The notes: a model not told the origin generated them from the sequence alone. 64,000 nt of DNA from Epichloe hybrida (GCA_019022495.1 JAFEKR010000010.1:1426001-1490000); one strand, 5' to 3'. Shown: positions 22,903-35,443, counted from the first letter of the stretch. Program-made: numbers and translations.

Positions 22903-25058
22903 CCCTTAACTAGGTTTAAGGTCTATTAAGATAGTGATGACTTTAACTAGGTAACGCTAATTAGACTAGGGTGGGATTAGTTAAGCTAGCGAAACTATTT
23001 AATAGACATCCATAAATTCCTAAGAAAAGCCTGCAAGACGCTAAGTAAAGACTAGCTTAACTAGTTTAAACTAACTACTATAGGTAAGATTATTATACAT
23101 AGCCTTAAAGTAATAGTAGCTATACTACTATAAATATTTATAATTAAGCTAATAGAAGATTTTAACTTAAATACTCTATAGTAATTAATTAGTTTAAAAG
23201 CTAGAAGACTTTATTCTAATTACTAGCCTATTAATATTAAGTATAGTTTAAAGTATAACCTTATTAACCTTTACTTAGACATAAGCTATTAACACCTTAT
23301 TATAGGATTTGCGTTCTTTATAAACCACTAGATATGCTTTTTATTTAATTAAAAGTAAGGGTAGCTTTATTACTTTAATAGTATAGAGAAAGGGCAAGTA
23401 ATAAGGTTTACTAATTTCACTATAGGATAAGGGCAAATTATATAGCTACTAAATTACCTATATAATTTTAAAGTAATTATAGTTCTAGTAATAAAATAGA
23501 AAGAGAACTAGGAGTATAAATATGCTTATCTAGGGTTTCTATTATAAGTAATTTATTACTAAGTTAAATACTAAGCACTTAATTTACTTTCTAAAGACTA
23601 AAACACACTAAACTAATATAATATTAAATTTAAATAGTTATATATATTTAGTAAGGATTTAAGCATTATTTATTACTTTAAGCTTTATTTAAGAGACTAG
23701 ATAATTACTAATAATGTCCTAGACCTAAGGTATAGTTATACTAAAGCTCTTATAAGAACTATAAGAGTCCTATAAGTTATAGCTATAAACAAATTAGGAG
23801 TTAAAGACTAGTTACCTAGGGAGTTATCTTACTAGAAGGACTTTAACCTTTAATACCTAATATATAATATAATAAAGCACTAGTTACCCTGTTTTATAAC
23901 CTAAATAATTAGTAAAGGTTTACTTATTAGTGTAGTAATTATAGCCTAGGAGAATAAAGTTAGTAATAAGAACTAACTAATTAAATAGTATACTAAAATA
24001 ACATAAAGTAATAGACTTTATATCTAGGATTATTAGTAGCCTATTATATATATCTTTACTAAGGATTTTAAAGTCTTTAATATTAGTATTTAAGAGATAT
24101 TATAAGAATAGGAAAGGCAAATATAATAGGATATAGATAATAAGTATTAATAGGAAACTAAGGAGTAAAGATTAAGTAAAAAGGTAAGTTCCTAGGTATT
24201 ATAAGAGTCCTTATTAGAACTATTATCTTTAACTAGATATAAAGAGATACTATAGTCTCTAGCTATAAAACTTAAGGCACTCTAGTAAGGTAAGTAAGGA
24301 TAAGCATATAGTATTATAGACTAAACTCTTTAATAATAGTAAGTAGTAACTAATAAGTTATTCTAGATAGATATTAAGAATTAGCTAAGGTTATAGTAAA
24401 TCTATAGAGTTATTAGGGAAAACTAGGTATATAACTATAAAACTCTAGTTAAGTAAGTAAAAGAGAATACTATATGCCACCCCCTTAGAGATATAGGATA
24501 AGCTATAATAATTAATCTTTTTCCTTTTCTTAAGTTAAAATAAGTAGCTTAAAGGAAAATAGTTATAATACTACTAATATTATTTATATATACTTTAGTA
24601 ATATTACTTAGCTTAGTTTCCTATAAAATATAGCTAGAGATTATTAAAGCTTACTAGTAAGAGAAAAGGTATGCTATAGGATTAATTAATTAATATAAGG
24701 ATTAGGGAAAGAGAGTAAGCTAGTAAGATTTAAAGTAACTTACACTACGCACTCCCTTACTAATATTACTTACTACTTACCTATAAACACTAAAGACACT
24801 AACGCTCTCTAGGGAAATAAAAAATCTAGGTCTTTAGCTAGGGAGGTTTCTTTTTTATCTTCTCTTTTTTTCTTTTCTATCCTTTTATTTTTTTTTATAA
24901 AAGCTTTAGACCTATATATTCTAGATTAAATAATACTTTCCCTTAAAATATAGTACCTTACTATTAGTTATACTTAAGAATACTTTAGTTATTAACCTTT
25001 TTATTACTATTTTCCCTTTCCTAGGGGCTAGGAAAGGAAAACAGTTAGGGAGGTATTA
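22903..25058 (+). pseudogene. Gypsy-D1 internal region, 3' part; unrecognised decayed ORF
   Basis: This precedes the D1 LTR and ends in a polypurine-like GTTAGGGAGGTAT, so it should be the 3' part of a plus-strand element truncated at 22,902. One frame reads through with only TAA/TAG stops: a start such as IDIHKFLRKACKTLSKD, then KARRLYSNYQPINIKY and FAFFINHQICFLFN, then a Gln/Leu-rich part (about 24,100-24,450) and, near 24,560-24,620, a hydrophobic segment like IVIILLILFIYTLVILLSLV that could span a membrane, followed by a charged tail. I do not recognise a family. It is not reverse transcriptase or integrase as far as I can see. Confidence 0.4.
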
Positions 25059-25526
25059 TATGCTATAATACGCGTGCCTATAAACACGTGTATTCGCAAT
25101 AATAAGCATAAGGGATATAGGGGATTATAAGGATAAATAATATAATAAGAGATAATAATATTAGTTATCTAGGCAAAGGGACTATTTAATCTATAAAGAG
25201 ATTACCTATAGCTAGATTCTTTTAAGGTTCTTTATGCATGCCTAACTTTAGATTTTTAACTTAAATACCTAGCATTACTATAGCTACTATTGTGTTTACC
25301 TTAATAAGATAAATTAATAAGATTATTTCCTTAACTTAACTAAAAAGTTACTTTTAATCTAATAGACTATTTAATCTAAATTATCTCTATTTATAAAGAC
25401 TAATTTAGCTGTTATTGTGATCGCTGCTATTAAGTTAATTAACCCTTCTAACGTGAGCAGACGTCACCGCTACCTATGACCGTGGGCTAGTATCGTGTCT
25501 TTTAGGGTGTTGTTTTCCGCTTGACA
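25059..25526 (+). repeat. Gypsy-D1 3' LTR (468 bp)
   Basis: It is the same length as, and inverted relative to, the D2 LTR at 34,434-34,901. It starts TATGCTATAATACGCG (D2 keeps TGTGCCGTGATACGCG) and ends CGCTTGACA. A polypurine tract precedes it, so it is a 3' LTR. Its left (inner) end is RIP-mutated and its right (outer) end preserved. It interrupts an integrase reading frame on the minus strand just after 25,527. Confidence 0.85.
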
Positions 25527-26272
25527 AACTAGTTAGGTTATACCTAGCTTCTAAGAGATACTTATATCTGTAATTAATTAGAAGATACTGAGTATTAATA
25601 TAGATCTTACTTATTAGGTTCCCTAGCATGTCTAGCACTAAAAGTTCTTATAGTTACTAAGGCGTGAATTTCTAATATGTCTTGTAGCACACTAACATCT
25701 CTTAAGCTATATTCTAGAGCCCTTTTCACTAGTATTACTGCTTTATTACTTAAAAAACCACTTTAACTCCTTTATAGCTAAGTTCCTTATAGATAGCTTT
25801 AATAATTACTTGTTATTATTTAGGTATGTTAATAACTAGCGCTAGTCCCTTTATAATTCCTATTAGCCTTTTCTAAAGATAACCCTTTTCTAGGTAAAAC
25901 TTCTTTGCTTTATTATGTAGTTTTCTATAGTTCTTTACGCTAAGATTAATTAGTCTTTAAAGGGTTATTAAGAATTTAATAACTTATTATATCTCTTTAG
26001 AGTAATTCCTCTTGCTATCCTTCTCTATCTTAATACTATTAAGATATAAGTTAATAAAATCTTTAATATTCCCTTTAACTTCTTAATCTAATTAATCTAA
26101 AGCCCTAGGGCCTTTCCTAGATAAGGCATTTATAATATAGTTCTTTTCGCCTAAAATATATTATACGGAGAAGTTAAAAAGCAGGATATAACTAATCTAT
26201 TATGTGATAAGAGCTCTAGGCACATTATTAACCGCGCTGTTAAGCTAATGCATAAGAACTTATAAGTCTATT
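25527..26272 (-). pseudogene. Ty3/gypsy pol fragment: RNase H end and integrase zinc-binding domain
   Basis: Minus strand. After a TDH-like start near 26,265, VNNVPRALIT and FSVQYILGEKNYIINALSR match the end of the gypsy RNase H ('F...Y..GK.N..ADALSR'). Downstream, LVINIPKQQQVIIKAIYKEL then SYKGVKVVFQVIK and MLVCYKTYQKF match the H-H-C-C domain and following block of gypsy integrase. The reading stops at the D1 LTR within what should be the integrase core (LLEARYNLTS). It may be the missing pol end of D2, separated from it by element E, but about 0.9 kb of RT/RNase H is absent, so the two may also be unrelated copies. Confidence 0.8.
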
Positions 26273-28149
26273 TGTGGCTTCCTTCGGACCTTCGGACAAT
26301 AGATAGTCTAACTGTGGCTAAAGAGTAGAGCCACTAAAGGGATGCACACGATGCGATTAGATATATTATAAGCTACCCCGCTTCGTTAGTAATAGCACCA
26401 CACTATAGCCTTACTTTTCCCTCTTTTTACTTACTTTCTTTTCTAGCTAGATTTCTCTCCTTCTCCCTCTTCTTTTCTCTCTTAGTTATTAGCTATTATT
26501 ATTAACTTTATTAAATTTAACCTCTTTACACTAGTGTAATGTTCCTTAGTGTAACTAATACTAATTAGTAGTTAACTATAACTATAGATAAGTTAAGTAT
26601 TATAAGAAAAGATATTTTTATAGATAATATAGCCCCTTACCTCTTAAGCTAACCTAAATAGGCTATTTAGGTAAAGAGGCATAACTATAGAGTGTGCTAA
26701 AGGAAAATAGACTAAAATCCTAGTTATAGGCTTATTAGACTTCTAAGGGATTAATCTATTAACCCTTAGGCTTATAGGATATAATATTATTATATTTATC
26801 TAGGATATTTAGTTAATTATTAATCTTATTATCTATTATAAGAAAGCTAACTAAATAACTAAATCTATTGCTATAAGGTATTTTATTTAAACCTAACATT
26901 AAAAACAACTCTTAGCTAAGCTAGCTAACCTATATAACCTCCCTTTATACTCTCTTTATAACCCCTTTTCTCTCTTTATAGCTTTTTATGCCTTAGTGTT
27001 TTAAATATTAAGTTACTTTTACTTTTACACTATCTTTATAGCTTACTCTTCTCTCTTTTTACTATTTTTCCTTCTTTTATACTTTTTCTATTGTTTTTTA
27101 TTATTTCCCTTTGTTTATCCTATTAATCCTATTTATCCTATTTATCCTATTCCGTTTATCTAGTTTATTCCGCCCTATTTACCCTATTTTTCCTGTTTTT
27201 CCTATTTTACTTATTTTTTAGATTTACCTAGTCTATCCCTCTTAATAAGCATAGAAATTACGCTATTATTATACTACTATTTACTTTATTTAAATTATTT
27301 AAGAAAACTAAACCCTTCTTAAGAAGGGGATAGAATTAAATATTAGACTATTAATAAGATAAACTCCTTACCTTACTTTCCCTAATAATAAGATATCCTA
27401 AAAGCCTTTAGAAATAGCTTTTAAAAGAGTAAAAAAAAACAGTTTACTAAGGTAACTATAGCTATATTTATTTATACTTATAAGAGACTAGGAAAAGCTT
27501 ACTTAACTAAACTTAAAGACTACTATATAGCCTAAACTTAATAATTAGATTATAAGGTTTATTTATACTAGTAAGTATTAAAATTAGTAAGGAAAAAACC
27601 TTTAGAAGAACTTTAAAGAAGATTTTAAAGGTTAGATAAAAGATATATTTAGGAGAGGTTTTAATAAGCTTATAAGAGAGCTATAAAACTCCTTATAAGA
27701 TAATAATATTTATATTAGCTAAGGAGTAAGCCTTCCTATTCTAATAGCCCTTAAATATATACTTTAAAAGATAATAATAACCCTATAGTTAGGAAATAAG
27801 TTATAATCTCCTAAACTACCTTATATATAACCCCTATAAGCCACTACCTTAAAGACTTTCCTTAATATTCCTTACCCTTAAAAGAAATAATCTCTATATT
27901 CTCTATAAGAACTCTTATAATAATCTTAATTATATTAGGAGTTTAACCCTTAATAGCTTACCCTCCTTTCTTATTCTTTCCCTTTAGATAAATAAATTAT
28001 AAAGAAAATATCTAAGCTTATAAAGATATATAAGAATAGTAACTACTATAGTAGGAAGCTATATAACTTCCTTTTACTAAAACTTACACTCTTTAAGAGT
28101 AAGTATAACTAGATTAACCTCCTTAAGTTATATTTTAGTAAAGTATTCT
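26273..28149 (+). mobile_element. Element E, first partial copy (LTR-like block, leader, gag-like part)
   Basis: A block of about 640 bp starting TGTGGCTTCCTTCGG is repeated at 28,150 (TGTTACTTCCTCCGGAC), both followed by the same leader (CTTAGCTAAGCTAGCTA) and later by the same coding-like stretch (27,480-27,740 resembles 29,010-29,240). A plus-strand frame there reads LTKLKDYYIA and VLKLVRKKPLEELQRRFQ, hydrophilic and helical. Hence each copy looks like the 5' end of an element: LTR, primer site, gag. A T/C-rich stretch with repeated TTATCCTA-like units lies at 27,115-27,240. No pol was seen. The tandem order suggests a truncated copy followed directly by a second copy. Confidence 0.55.
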
Positions 28150-29339
28150 GTTACTTCCTCCGGACGATAGTTATTCTAGCCGTGGCCAAAGAGTGAAGCC
28201 ACCAAAGGGATGCACGCGATGCGATTGGATGCATCGCGAGCTACCCCGCTCCGTTAGTAGTAGCACCGCACTATAGCCTTACTTTTCCCCCCCTTTTTGC
28301 TTACCTTCTCTTCTAGCTAGATTCCTTTCCTTCTCCCTTTTCTTTTCTCTCTTAGTTATTAGCTATTATTATTAACTTTATTAAATTTAACCTCTTTACA
28401 CTAGTGTAACGTTCCTTAGTGAAACTAATACTAATTAGTAGTTAACTATAACTATAGATAAGTTAGGTATTATAAGAAAAGACATTTCTACAGATAACAT
28501 AGCCCCTTACCTCTTAAGCTAACCTAGATAGGCTATTTAGGTAAAGAGGCATAACTACAAAGTGTGCAAAAGGAAGATAGACTAGAATCCTAGTTATAGG
28601 CTTATTAGACTTCTAAGGGATTAATTTATTAACCCTTAGGCTTATAGGATATAACCTTATTATATCTATCTAGGATATTTAGTTAATTATTAATCTTATT
28701 ATCTATTACAAGAAAACTAACTAAATAACCGAATCTATTGCCATAAGGCATTTTATTCAAACCTAACATTAAATACAACACTTAGCTAAGCTAGCTAATA
28801 GACCTATAACCTTTCCTCTATTCCTTTTAATAGGTATTTACAAAGACAACCCCCCCCCCCCCCTCTGCCCTCACTCTCTTTTTCCCTTATTATAATTAAC
28901 TATAATAGTCTTCGCACCTCTGTACACAATGCCCTAAGCAAGACTATTAAAGGATAAGCTACTATAATAACTATAGCCCTTTGCTCTAGTACTTATAAAG
29001 GAGTGGGAAGAGCTTATATAACTAGACCCTTAGACTGCTATATAGTATAAACTTAATAATTAGATTATAAGGTTTATTTACACTAGTAAGCATTAAAGTT
29101 AGTAAGGTAAAGACCTTTAGGAATACTTTAAAGAGGACTTTAAAGGTTAGTTAAGGGATACCTTTAGATAGGCCTCTAGTAAAATCATATAAGAGCTCTA
29201 AAGCTCCTTACGAGATAGTGGTGTTTACATTACCTAAGGTTAAGGTCTTTTAACTATGGCTACCTTATAATAAGTGATTTAAGAAGAGAGAAGATTGCCG
29301 TGGCCTAAGACTAAAGACCCTAAAGACTCTAAGGACTAA

Positions 29340-29545
29340 GCTAAAGCGTTAATTAAAGAGATCGTGGCTAAGGCGTTAATTAAAGGGATTATAGCTAACG
29401 TCTTAATCAAAGAGATTGCAGCCAAGGCGTTAATTAAAGGGATTATAGCTAACGTTATGATTGGAGAGATCGCGACTGATGCTTTAACCAAAGCTTTAAT
29501 TAAAGAGATTATTGCTAAGGGGATGCTAATTAAAGCATTCTCCAC
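29340..29545 (+). repeat. 27-bp coding tandem repeat, about 7 units (AKALIKEIV)
   Basis: The unit GCTAAGGCGTTAATTAAAG plus 8 bases repeats in phase and encodes nine residues of the type A-K-A-L-I-K-E/G-I-I/V/A. The plus-strand frame is open from 29,364 to 29,561 and ends FSTEEEI; the frame upstream is open except for one TAA. The nine-residue period with hydrophobic residues spaced as in a helix suggests an amphipathic repeat in the gag-like protein of element E. The overlapping minus-strand frame (29,336-29,545) is also open but is probably a shadow of the repeat. No known domain recognised. Confidence 0.6.
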
Positions 29546-29866
29546 AGAGGAAGAGATCTAATAAGCCACTAAACGTAAGGGTTAATGACAAGCATCTAAA
29601 CCTAAGGATTGTCAAGGGCAACCACGCAAAGATCGTCAAGACCTAATGCCTATATGCAATATTAAATAACGCTTTAAGATAGAAAGCTATAAGGGGAATA
29701 ACACATTACAAGGTCTATCGCGTACGCACACATCGCGGATATATACGTTATATACTTATGCAGGCTTGTTCCTACCTATCATTGTTAATTTAGACTATTA
29801 GAATCAAGGAGGCATAAGACTCTTAAGCTCTTTATCCTTAAGACCTTTACCCTTAAGACCCTTATT

Positions 29867-30030
29867 AAGGCATAAGACCCTTAAGACCTTAAGACCCTTA
29901 TTAAGGCATAAGACCCTTAAGACCTTAAGACCCTTATTAAGGCATAAGACCCTTAAGACCTTAAGACCCTTATTAAGGTATAAGACCCCTAAGACCTTAA
30001 GACCCTCATTAAGGCATAAGACCTTTACCC
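29867..30030 (+). repeat. 36-bp tandem repeat, about 4.5 units
   Basis: AAGGCATAAGACCCTTAAGA begins each 36-bp unit; unit starts at 29,867, 29,903, 29,939, 29,975 and 30,011 are exactly 36 apart. The length is a multiple of three, and the plus-strand frame would encode a basic 12-residue unit (HKTLKTLRPLLR). Units are nearly identical, so the array is young or RIP-resistant. It lies downstream of the 27-bp array in the same element. Confidence 0.8.
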
Positions 30031-30159
30031 TTAAGACCTTTATTAACTTAAGCAGAGCTGCGGTTTAGGTTAAAGGCTAGATAATAAGACTAACTAACTA
30101 GAAGAACCAATAACTAAGCTAACAAGAGGCTTGTATTTATTATTAGTATTTACTTGTGT

Positions 30160-33100
30160 TTATTTTAATCTTTATTGCGTACCTTATTATACTTTATAGC
30201 AGATAAAATTAGGTAAATCCCTCTGTCTTTCTTTATAATAAGAAAATTAGGATTCCTATAAGAGCTATAACTCTTCTCTAAATATCTATACATTAGCTTC
30301 TTCTTTAGAAGATTAACTAATCTCCCTTATAATCTAAGAGGTATTAGGATTAAGCTTACTTACTATACTTTATGTTTAATAACCTTTATAACTTATAGTA
30401 GTGTAACTAGTAGGTTAACTTTCCTATATTCTAACAAGTCCTAGGCTAGTATTACTTCTTAGTTATAAAGAATTTCCTTAAAAACATTAACTTCTTCTTA
30501 TATTAAATATTCTTATACCCTTTTAACTATTTAATCTAAATATTACTAGGTTATTCTAAAACCTTATAGATTTACGTAAAATCTCCTAGTAATATATTTA
30601 CTATACTTCCTAGATATGTCTAGATATAACTTAGCCTTTTCCTATTTCTTTATCTTCTATTTTAAGTCCCCTTTTAGTATTAATCTATTAAAGGGAATGT
30701 TATCTTAGGGATATATTTTATTAGCTTTTTGCTTATATATTATATTTACTATAAGATTAGGTGGTTCTAGTTATTACTAGGGCTTAAAATCCTTTATAAC
30801 TACTTTAAGTTATTAGGTATAGTTTACTATTATATCCTTAATTATCTCTTAGAAGATATTAGTTCCTTCCCTTATTATAAGAGAAATTAACTATTTATTA
30901 TTATCTATTTCTATCTCTAACCCTTTATAAACTATTTAATTTTCCTTTATTTCTAGGTAACTAAATAAGATAATATTAATAGAGGGCTACTAGGCTAGTT
31001 ACTTATTAGTATACTACTATTAAATGCTTTCTATAACTCTTAAGATAATAATAATATTACTAAAGTAACACTAGGCATAAAGCTCTTTACTTCTTAAGTA
31101 ATTAAACTATATCTAGGATAGTCTAAAAAATAGTATTCTAAGAATTAAGCTAATATTAACTAAGTCTAGACTAATATAGAAATTAGTAAGTATCTAGATA
31201 TTTCCTAGATATAGTCTTATCTAAACCTCCCTAATTATCTTAATAATATATAATAAGAATAATATTATGTTTCTTATATCTATTAGGTAAATTCTTAGTC
31301 TAAGTTACCTAGCTATGCTTTTTATAATTACATTCCCTTATAATCCTATATTAATAAGCCTAGGGAGAAGCTCCCCTTCTAGGTTATCTAGCTAGACTTA
31401 GAGGTATAGTAAGTCTTATAGGTAATTAATAGTAGCCTATAGTTCTAAAATTACATTAAGTATAAAGTTTATCTAAGTAAGATTAATTAAATTTTACTAA
31501 GGTTTACCTTATTTTAAGTAAGCTCCTAGTCTCTCCTAAATTTATTCCTATAAGGCTATGTTAATCTCTAGTAAAAGCATTATTAGTAAGCTATTCTTAG
31601 CTATAGCTTTATTCTTCTTATCTTCCTTAAGGGTCTCTTTTATTAATTAAAGAATTAAGTTAATCTAGTTCCCTAGATTAATTAGTCTTAGGTTTAGTTT
31701 TATGCTAAATATTTTTAAAGGAGAAGCTAGCCTTAATATTCTTTATTATAGTAGTAAATATCTTCTATACCTTTTACTTATAAGAGATATTTATTACTAA
31801 CTACCTTTACTAGTATTAGTATAATATAATAGATATCCTAAAAGGGTACTCTAACCTTTTTCTAAAAGACCTTATTATATAATCAATTAAGAATCCTTTA
31901 TCTAACTTTATTTAATAGATCTTTCTTGCCCTTAGTTACTACTAAATTATCTTAAATAGGTTAAGTGTAAGATTACTAGTCCTTTACCTTATTTTCTATA
32001 ATATCTTTAATCCTTAGGTATTTTAATAACTATTTACTAATAGCTATAAACTTTATAATAATCTCTTTATCTTCCTCCTCTCTTATACTTAGCTTCTTAA
32101 AGGTAATAGTAAATACTATGCCTAATATCTTATGCTTTAAGATAAATATTATATTAATCTCTCTTTTAGGTTAAAATTCTACTAGATTAAATATACCCTT
32201 TATTTAATTAAATACTTCCTATTTTTCTAGTGTTATTTCCTAGCTTAATCCTTTATAAGAGCTATGTTCCTTAATTCTTAGAATTATATATATAATCTTA
32301 TAGTCCTTAAAGTACTTAACCTAAAATATAGCTAGTTTATATATATAGTTACTAATAGAAAGAAATTTTATAAGTAAGAATAAAGGCATAATTTAATATC
32401 TTATATTATCTCTAATAGCTAAAATATAAACTACTAGGTTATATATAATAAACTTTAATATCTTATTATATTTTAAAGTATTACACTTTATTATAATATG
32501 TGATTCTTTATTACAGTAGTAATAATAATTTAACTAGTAGCCTCTTCCTAATATTATGTTTATTTTAAAATAGCGCTTCTTATCTAGATTAAATAAACCT
32601 ATATAATTTGCCTAATAAGTTTACTATTAATATTAAGGATAGTTACTATACTTCTCCTTAAGTAGCTTTACTATATTAATTTCCTTTACTACCTAGGCTA
32701 TAACTATTATTTTTAGCTTCACTAGTTATTTTATTAGATCTTCTATTTAATCTTAGTATTTTGCTAATCTAGGGGCCCCTTATTATCTTATATTAGTATT
32801 AAATAAGATAGTTTTCTTAGCTTACTTATTTAAATTACCTAGTGGTAAGTAATTCTTTTAAGTAACCTAGTAACTATTAAAGGTAGCCTAATTAAATAGT
32901 ATTTATATCTTAAAGCTAAAGTCCTTCTTACCTAAAGTATAATTTTCTATATTAGTAAATTCTAGGTCCCTATTTTTAAGCTCTAGTTATATATAAATAT
33001 ATATATTAAGTGCTATCTAAAGTAGTTTATACTATATAACTAAGATTTCTTTATAAGTAAACCCCTTTTTATTTATAAAGCTTAAGATTAAGTGTTTTAG

Positions 33101-34433
33101 TAAGGCTTTATAAATATAGTTAAACTAGGTTATTATAGTTTTCTATCCTATTAGGTCTATATTAGATATTAGAGTATAATGCTTTTATAACTAATAATAG
33201 GTTTCCTTAATAGTCTTTAGCTATATTAAATTAAGGTCTTTAAGTTATTCTCTAGTGTTTTCTATTTAATTTTAGCTAGTTATATTAAACCATAAGAGTA
33301 TCTTTTCCTTAGACTTCTTTTAAGATTATAATATAGTTAGTATTTTAACTACTTATTAGAGCTTTAGGTTAATATTACGCTTAAGTATCTTACGCTAATT
33401 TACTTTAGAAATACCTATTGCTTTTATCTTTACCTTAAAGTCCTTAATAAAATTAGCTATATTTTCCCCTAAAAACTACTAAATATTATACTTATTTTAT
33501 ATAGTAATAAGGGAAGTTTAATGTATTATCTTCTCTAAGAAGCTTTATAAAGGTTTTTATATTAAGCTCTCTAAGAGATCTAGGTATCTTACCTTTATTA
33601 TTAAGGTCTTTACCTAAGTAGTTATTAAACTAAGTTTAAGCTAGGCTAATAACTATCTTAGGATTAAGTAATTCCTAACTAGTAACTAGGGTACTAGGTA
33701 ATAGTAAGTCCTAAAGGTCCTTTAGGTAACTTAGGTATTTACTAGGTCTTACTTTACTTAGCTATTAGGAGTAAGATAATATAAGGTTAAATATAGGCTT
33801 AGTAAAAAGTGCTTTTAATTAATCTTATAAAAGAGTAATTACTTAACTAAATATTATAATACTAGTAAGAATTTCTTAAAGAAAGACTTTTAATAAGGTA
33901 GTGTTTATAGTAATAAGTAACCTATAAGTAAAGGCTACTAATATAATTATATAGCTCTTTATAATAAGCTATAAGACCCCTATATATAGCTAAATAATAG
34001 TAAAATTAGCTATAAGCCTTAAGATTAAATAGTTTATAACACTAGGTAATGCTTTTTATTCTAGTGCCTTATATTTAGAGACTTTTAGTAAAGGGTTAAT
34101 AGTTTAGCTAGAATTTATAGGGTATACCTCTAAACTATCTGGTTTCCTTTTTTATACTTCTATATAATACTAGTTTATATTCTTAGCTTACCTTAGCTTA
34201 GTATACTTAGCTAGCTTCTCCTTTATACTATAATTATTATAGAGGTTAGGTTAAGGCTTTAGATTTATATCTTAGTATAAGGAAGGTAAAATAAAGGGGT
34301 CTTTATATAGGTTAGCTTAGTAATAGCTAAGAGCGTAATTATTAGCTTACTTCTAATTAATCTTAGTCTATAGTAAATTAACTAAAAAGCAAAAAGGTCC
34401 TAGGGGTTTAAAACTGCGTTTCTTTACTAGTTT
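30160..34433 (-). pseudogene. Gypsy-D2 gag and truncated reverse transcriptase
   Basis: Minus strand, starting inside the LTR at 34,433. The Gag portion ends in a zinc knuckle at 32,483-32,524 (Y-Y-Y-C-N-K-E-S-H-I-I-I-K-C: C-X2-C-X4-H-X4-C with the first Cys changed to Tyr). Pol: around 30,180-30,370 the reading RLVNLLKKKLMYRYLEKSY then NPNFLIIKKDRGIYLILSAI and KYNKV matches the fungal gypsy RT start ('YRNPWF.VKKK.GKYRLI.AA...NKVTIRDANLP'). The RT breaks off at about 30,160 before its catalytic YxDD block, at the boundary with element E. Dense RIP stops throughout. Confidence 0.85.
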
Positions 34434-34901
34434 TATTAAGTGGAAAATAATACCTTAAAAGATATAATACTAGCCTATAGTTATAGGTAGTAGTAATATT
34501 TACTTATATTAGAAGGGTTAATTAACTTAATAGCAGTGATTATAATAATAGCTAAATTAGTCTTTATAGATAGAGATAATTTAGATTAAATAGTCTATTA
34601 GATTAGAAGTGACTTTTTAGTAAAGTTAGGGAAATAATCTTATTAATTTATCTTATTAAGGTAAATATAATAGTAGCTATAGTAACGCTAGGTATTTAAG
34701 TTAAAAATCTAAAGTTAAGCGTGCATAAAGAACCTTAAAAGAATCTAGCTATAGGTAATCTCTTTATAGATTAAATAGTCCCTTTACCTAGATAACTAAT
34801 ATTGTTATCCCTTATTGTGTTATTTATCCCTGCGATCCCCTATATCCCTTGTGCTTGTTATCGCGAATACGCGCGTTTATGGGCGCGCGTATCACGGCAC
34901 A
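34434..34901 (-). repeat. Gypsy-D2 5' LTR (468 bp)
   Basis: This is the inverted partner of the D1 LTR, exactly 468 bp. Its outer end (toward 34,901) retains CpG-rich sequence ending TATCACGGCACA, the inverse of the TG start; its inner end is RIP-mutated. It has no polypurine tract on the outer side, as expected for a 5' LTR of a minus-strand element. The next bases outward (CAGTA) would be the target duplication, but the matching copy was not found. Confidence 0.85.
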
Positions 34902-35443
34902 CAGTAGTAAGCTAATTAGTAGTTTATTTTATTTAATTACTTTAGTTTATAGTTTTTTTAAATAAGTAATAATAATAATTTATAGAAATAGAAAACAATT
35001 AATAAAAATAGTAAATAATATAATAAGAAGGTTTTTCTTTAAGCTATATTAGTAAAATAAAGTATTAAGTATAGTAGTATTATTAAAAAGTTATAATATT
35101 ATATATAACCCTAGTTATAGTAAAATTAACAAAATAGTATAATGTCATAGATTATATAACTAATTAGATAAAATAGCTAATAATATAAGGGTTCTATTAA
35201 CTAATTTTCTATTAATCCTAATAATAACCTTAGTTAATAAAAAGTTATACTTTTTTTTTACCTAACAATACATTTCTATTGTTTGTAATTAGTGTAGTTA
35301 CTACAAATTAATTTGTATTTATTGTATTTACTATAAAATAATTTATATTATATTTTATTTATATTGTATTTTGTATTATATTGTATTTAATATAATACAA
35401 TACAAACAATACAATACAATACACATTGTAGTGTAATACTCTG
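34902..35443 (+). repeat. Right end of a hAT-like non-autonomous element (H2)
   Basis: The sequence resembles 37,290-37,866 (the right arm of the next element) and, inverted, 35,575-35,860. It ends with (AATAC)n and GTAATACTCTG, a hAT-type terminus. It has no coding capacity. The Gypsy-D cluster was probably inserted into this element, whose left arm is not identifiable in the window. Confidence 0.55.

Larger units (their letters stand above)
28150..30150 (+). mobile_element. Element E, second partial copy, with coding-type tandem repeats
   Basis: This is the second copy of E. Compared with the first it lacks about 430 bp of leader, replaced by a run of 14 C (28,850-28,863). From 29,240 on the sequence is much less RIP-mutated and contains two in-phase tandem arrays (27 bp and 36 bp units). 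Its right end abuts the truncated RT of Gypsy-D2 near 30,160. No 3' LTR or target duplication could be assigned, so the boundaries are approximate. Confidence 0.5.

Noticed and set aside
23000..23600. Ulp1-type (C48) protease in the D1 internal region
   Set aside because: A vague resemblance only; no His-Asp-Cys catalytic pattern could be placed.
26273..28790. A small LTR element with two 640-bp LTRs
   Set aside because: The repeated segment runs on into the same leader and gag-like sequence on both sides, so these are two element starts, and no target duplication fits.
29867..30030. CRISPR array
   Set aside because: The 36-bp units are contiguous with no unique spacers; this is a simple tandem repeat in a eukaryotic setting.
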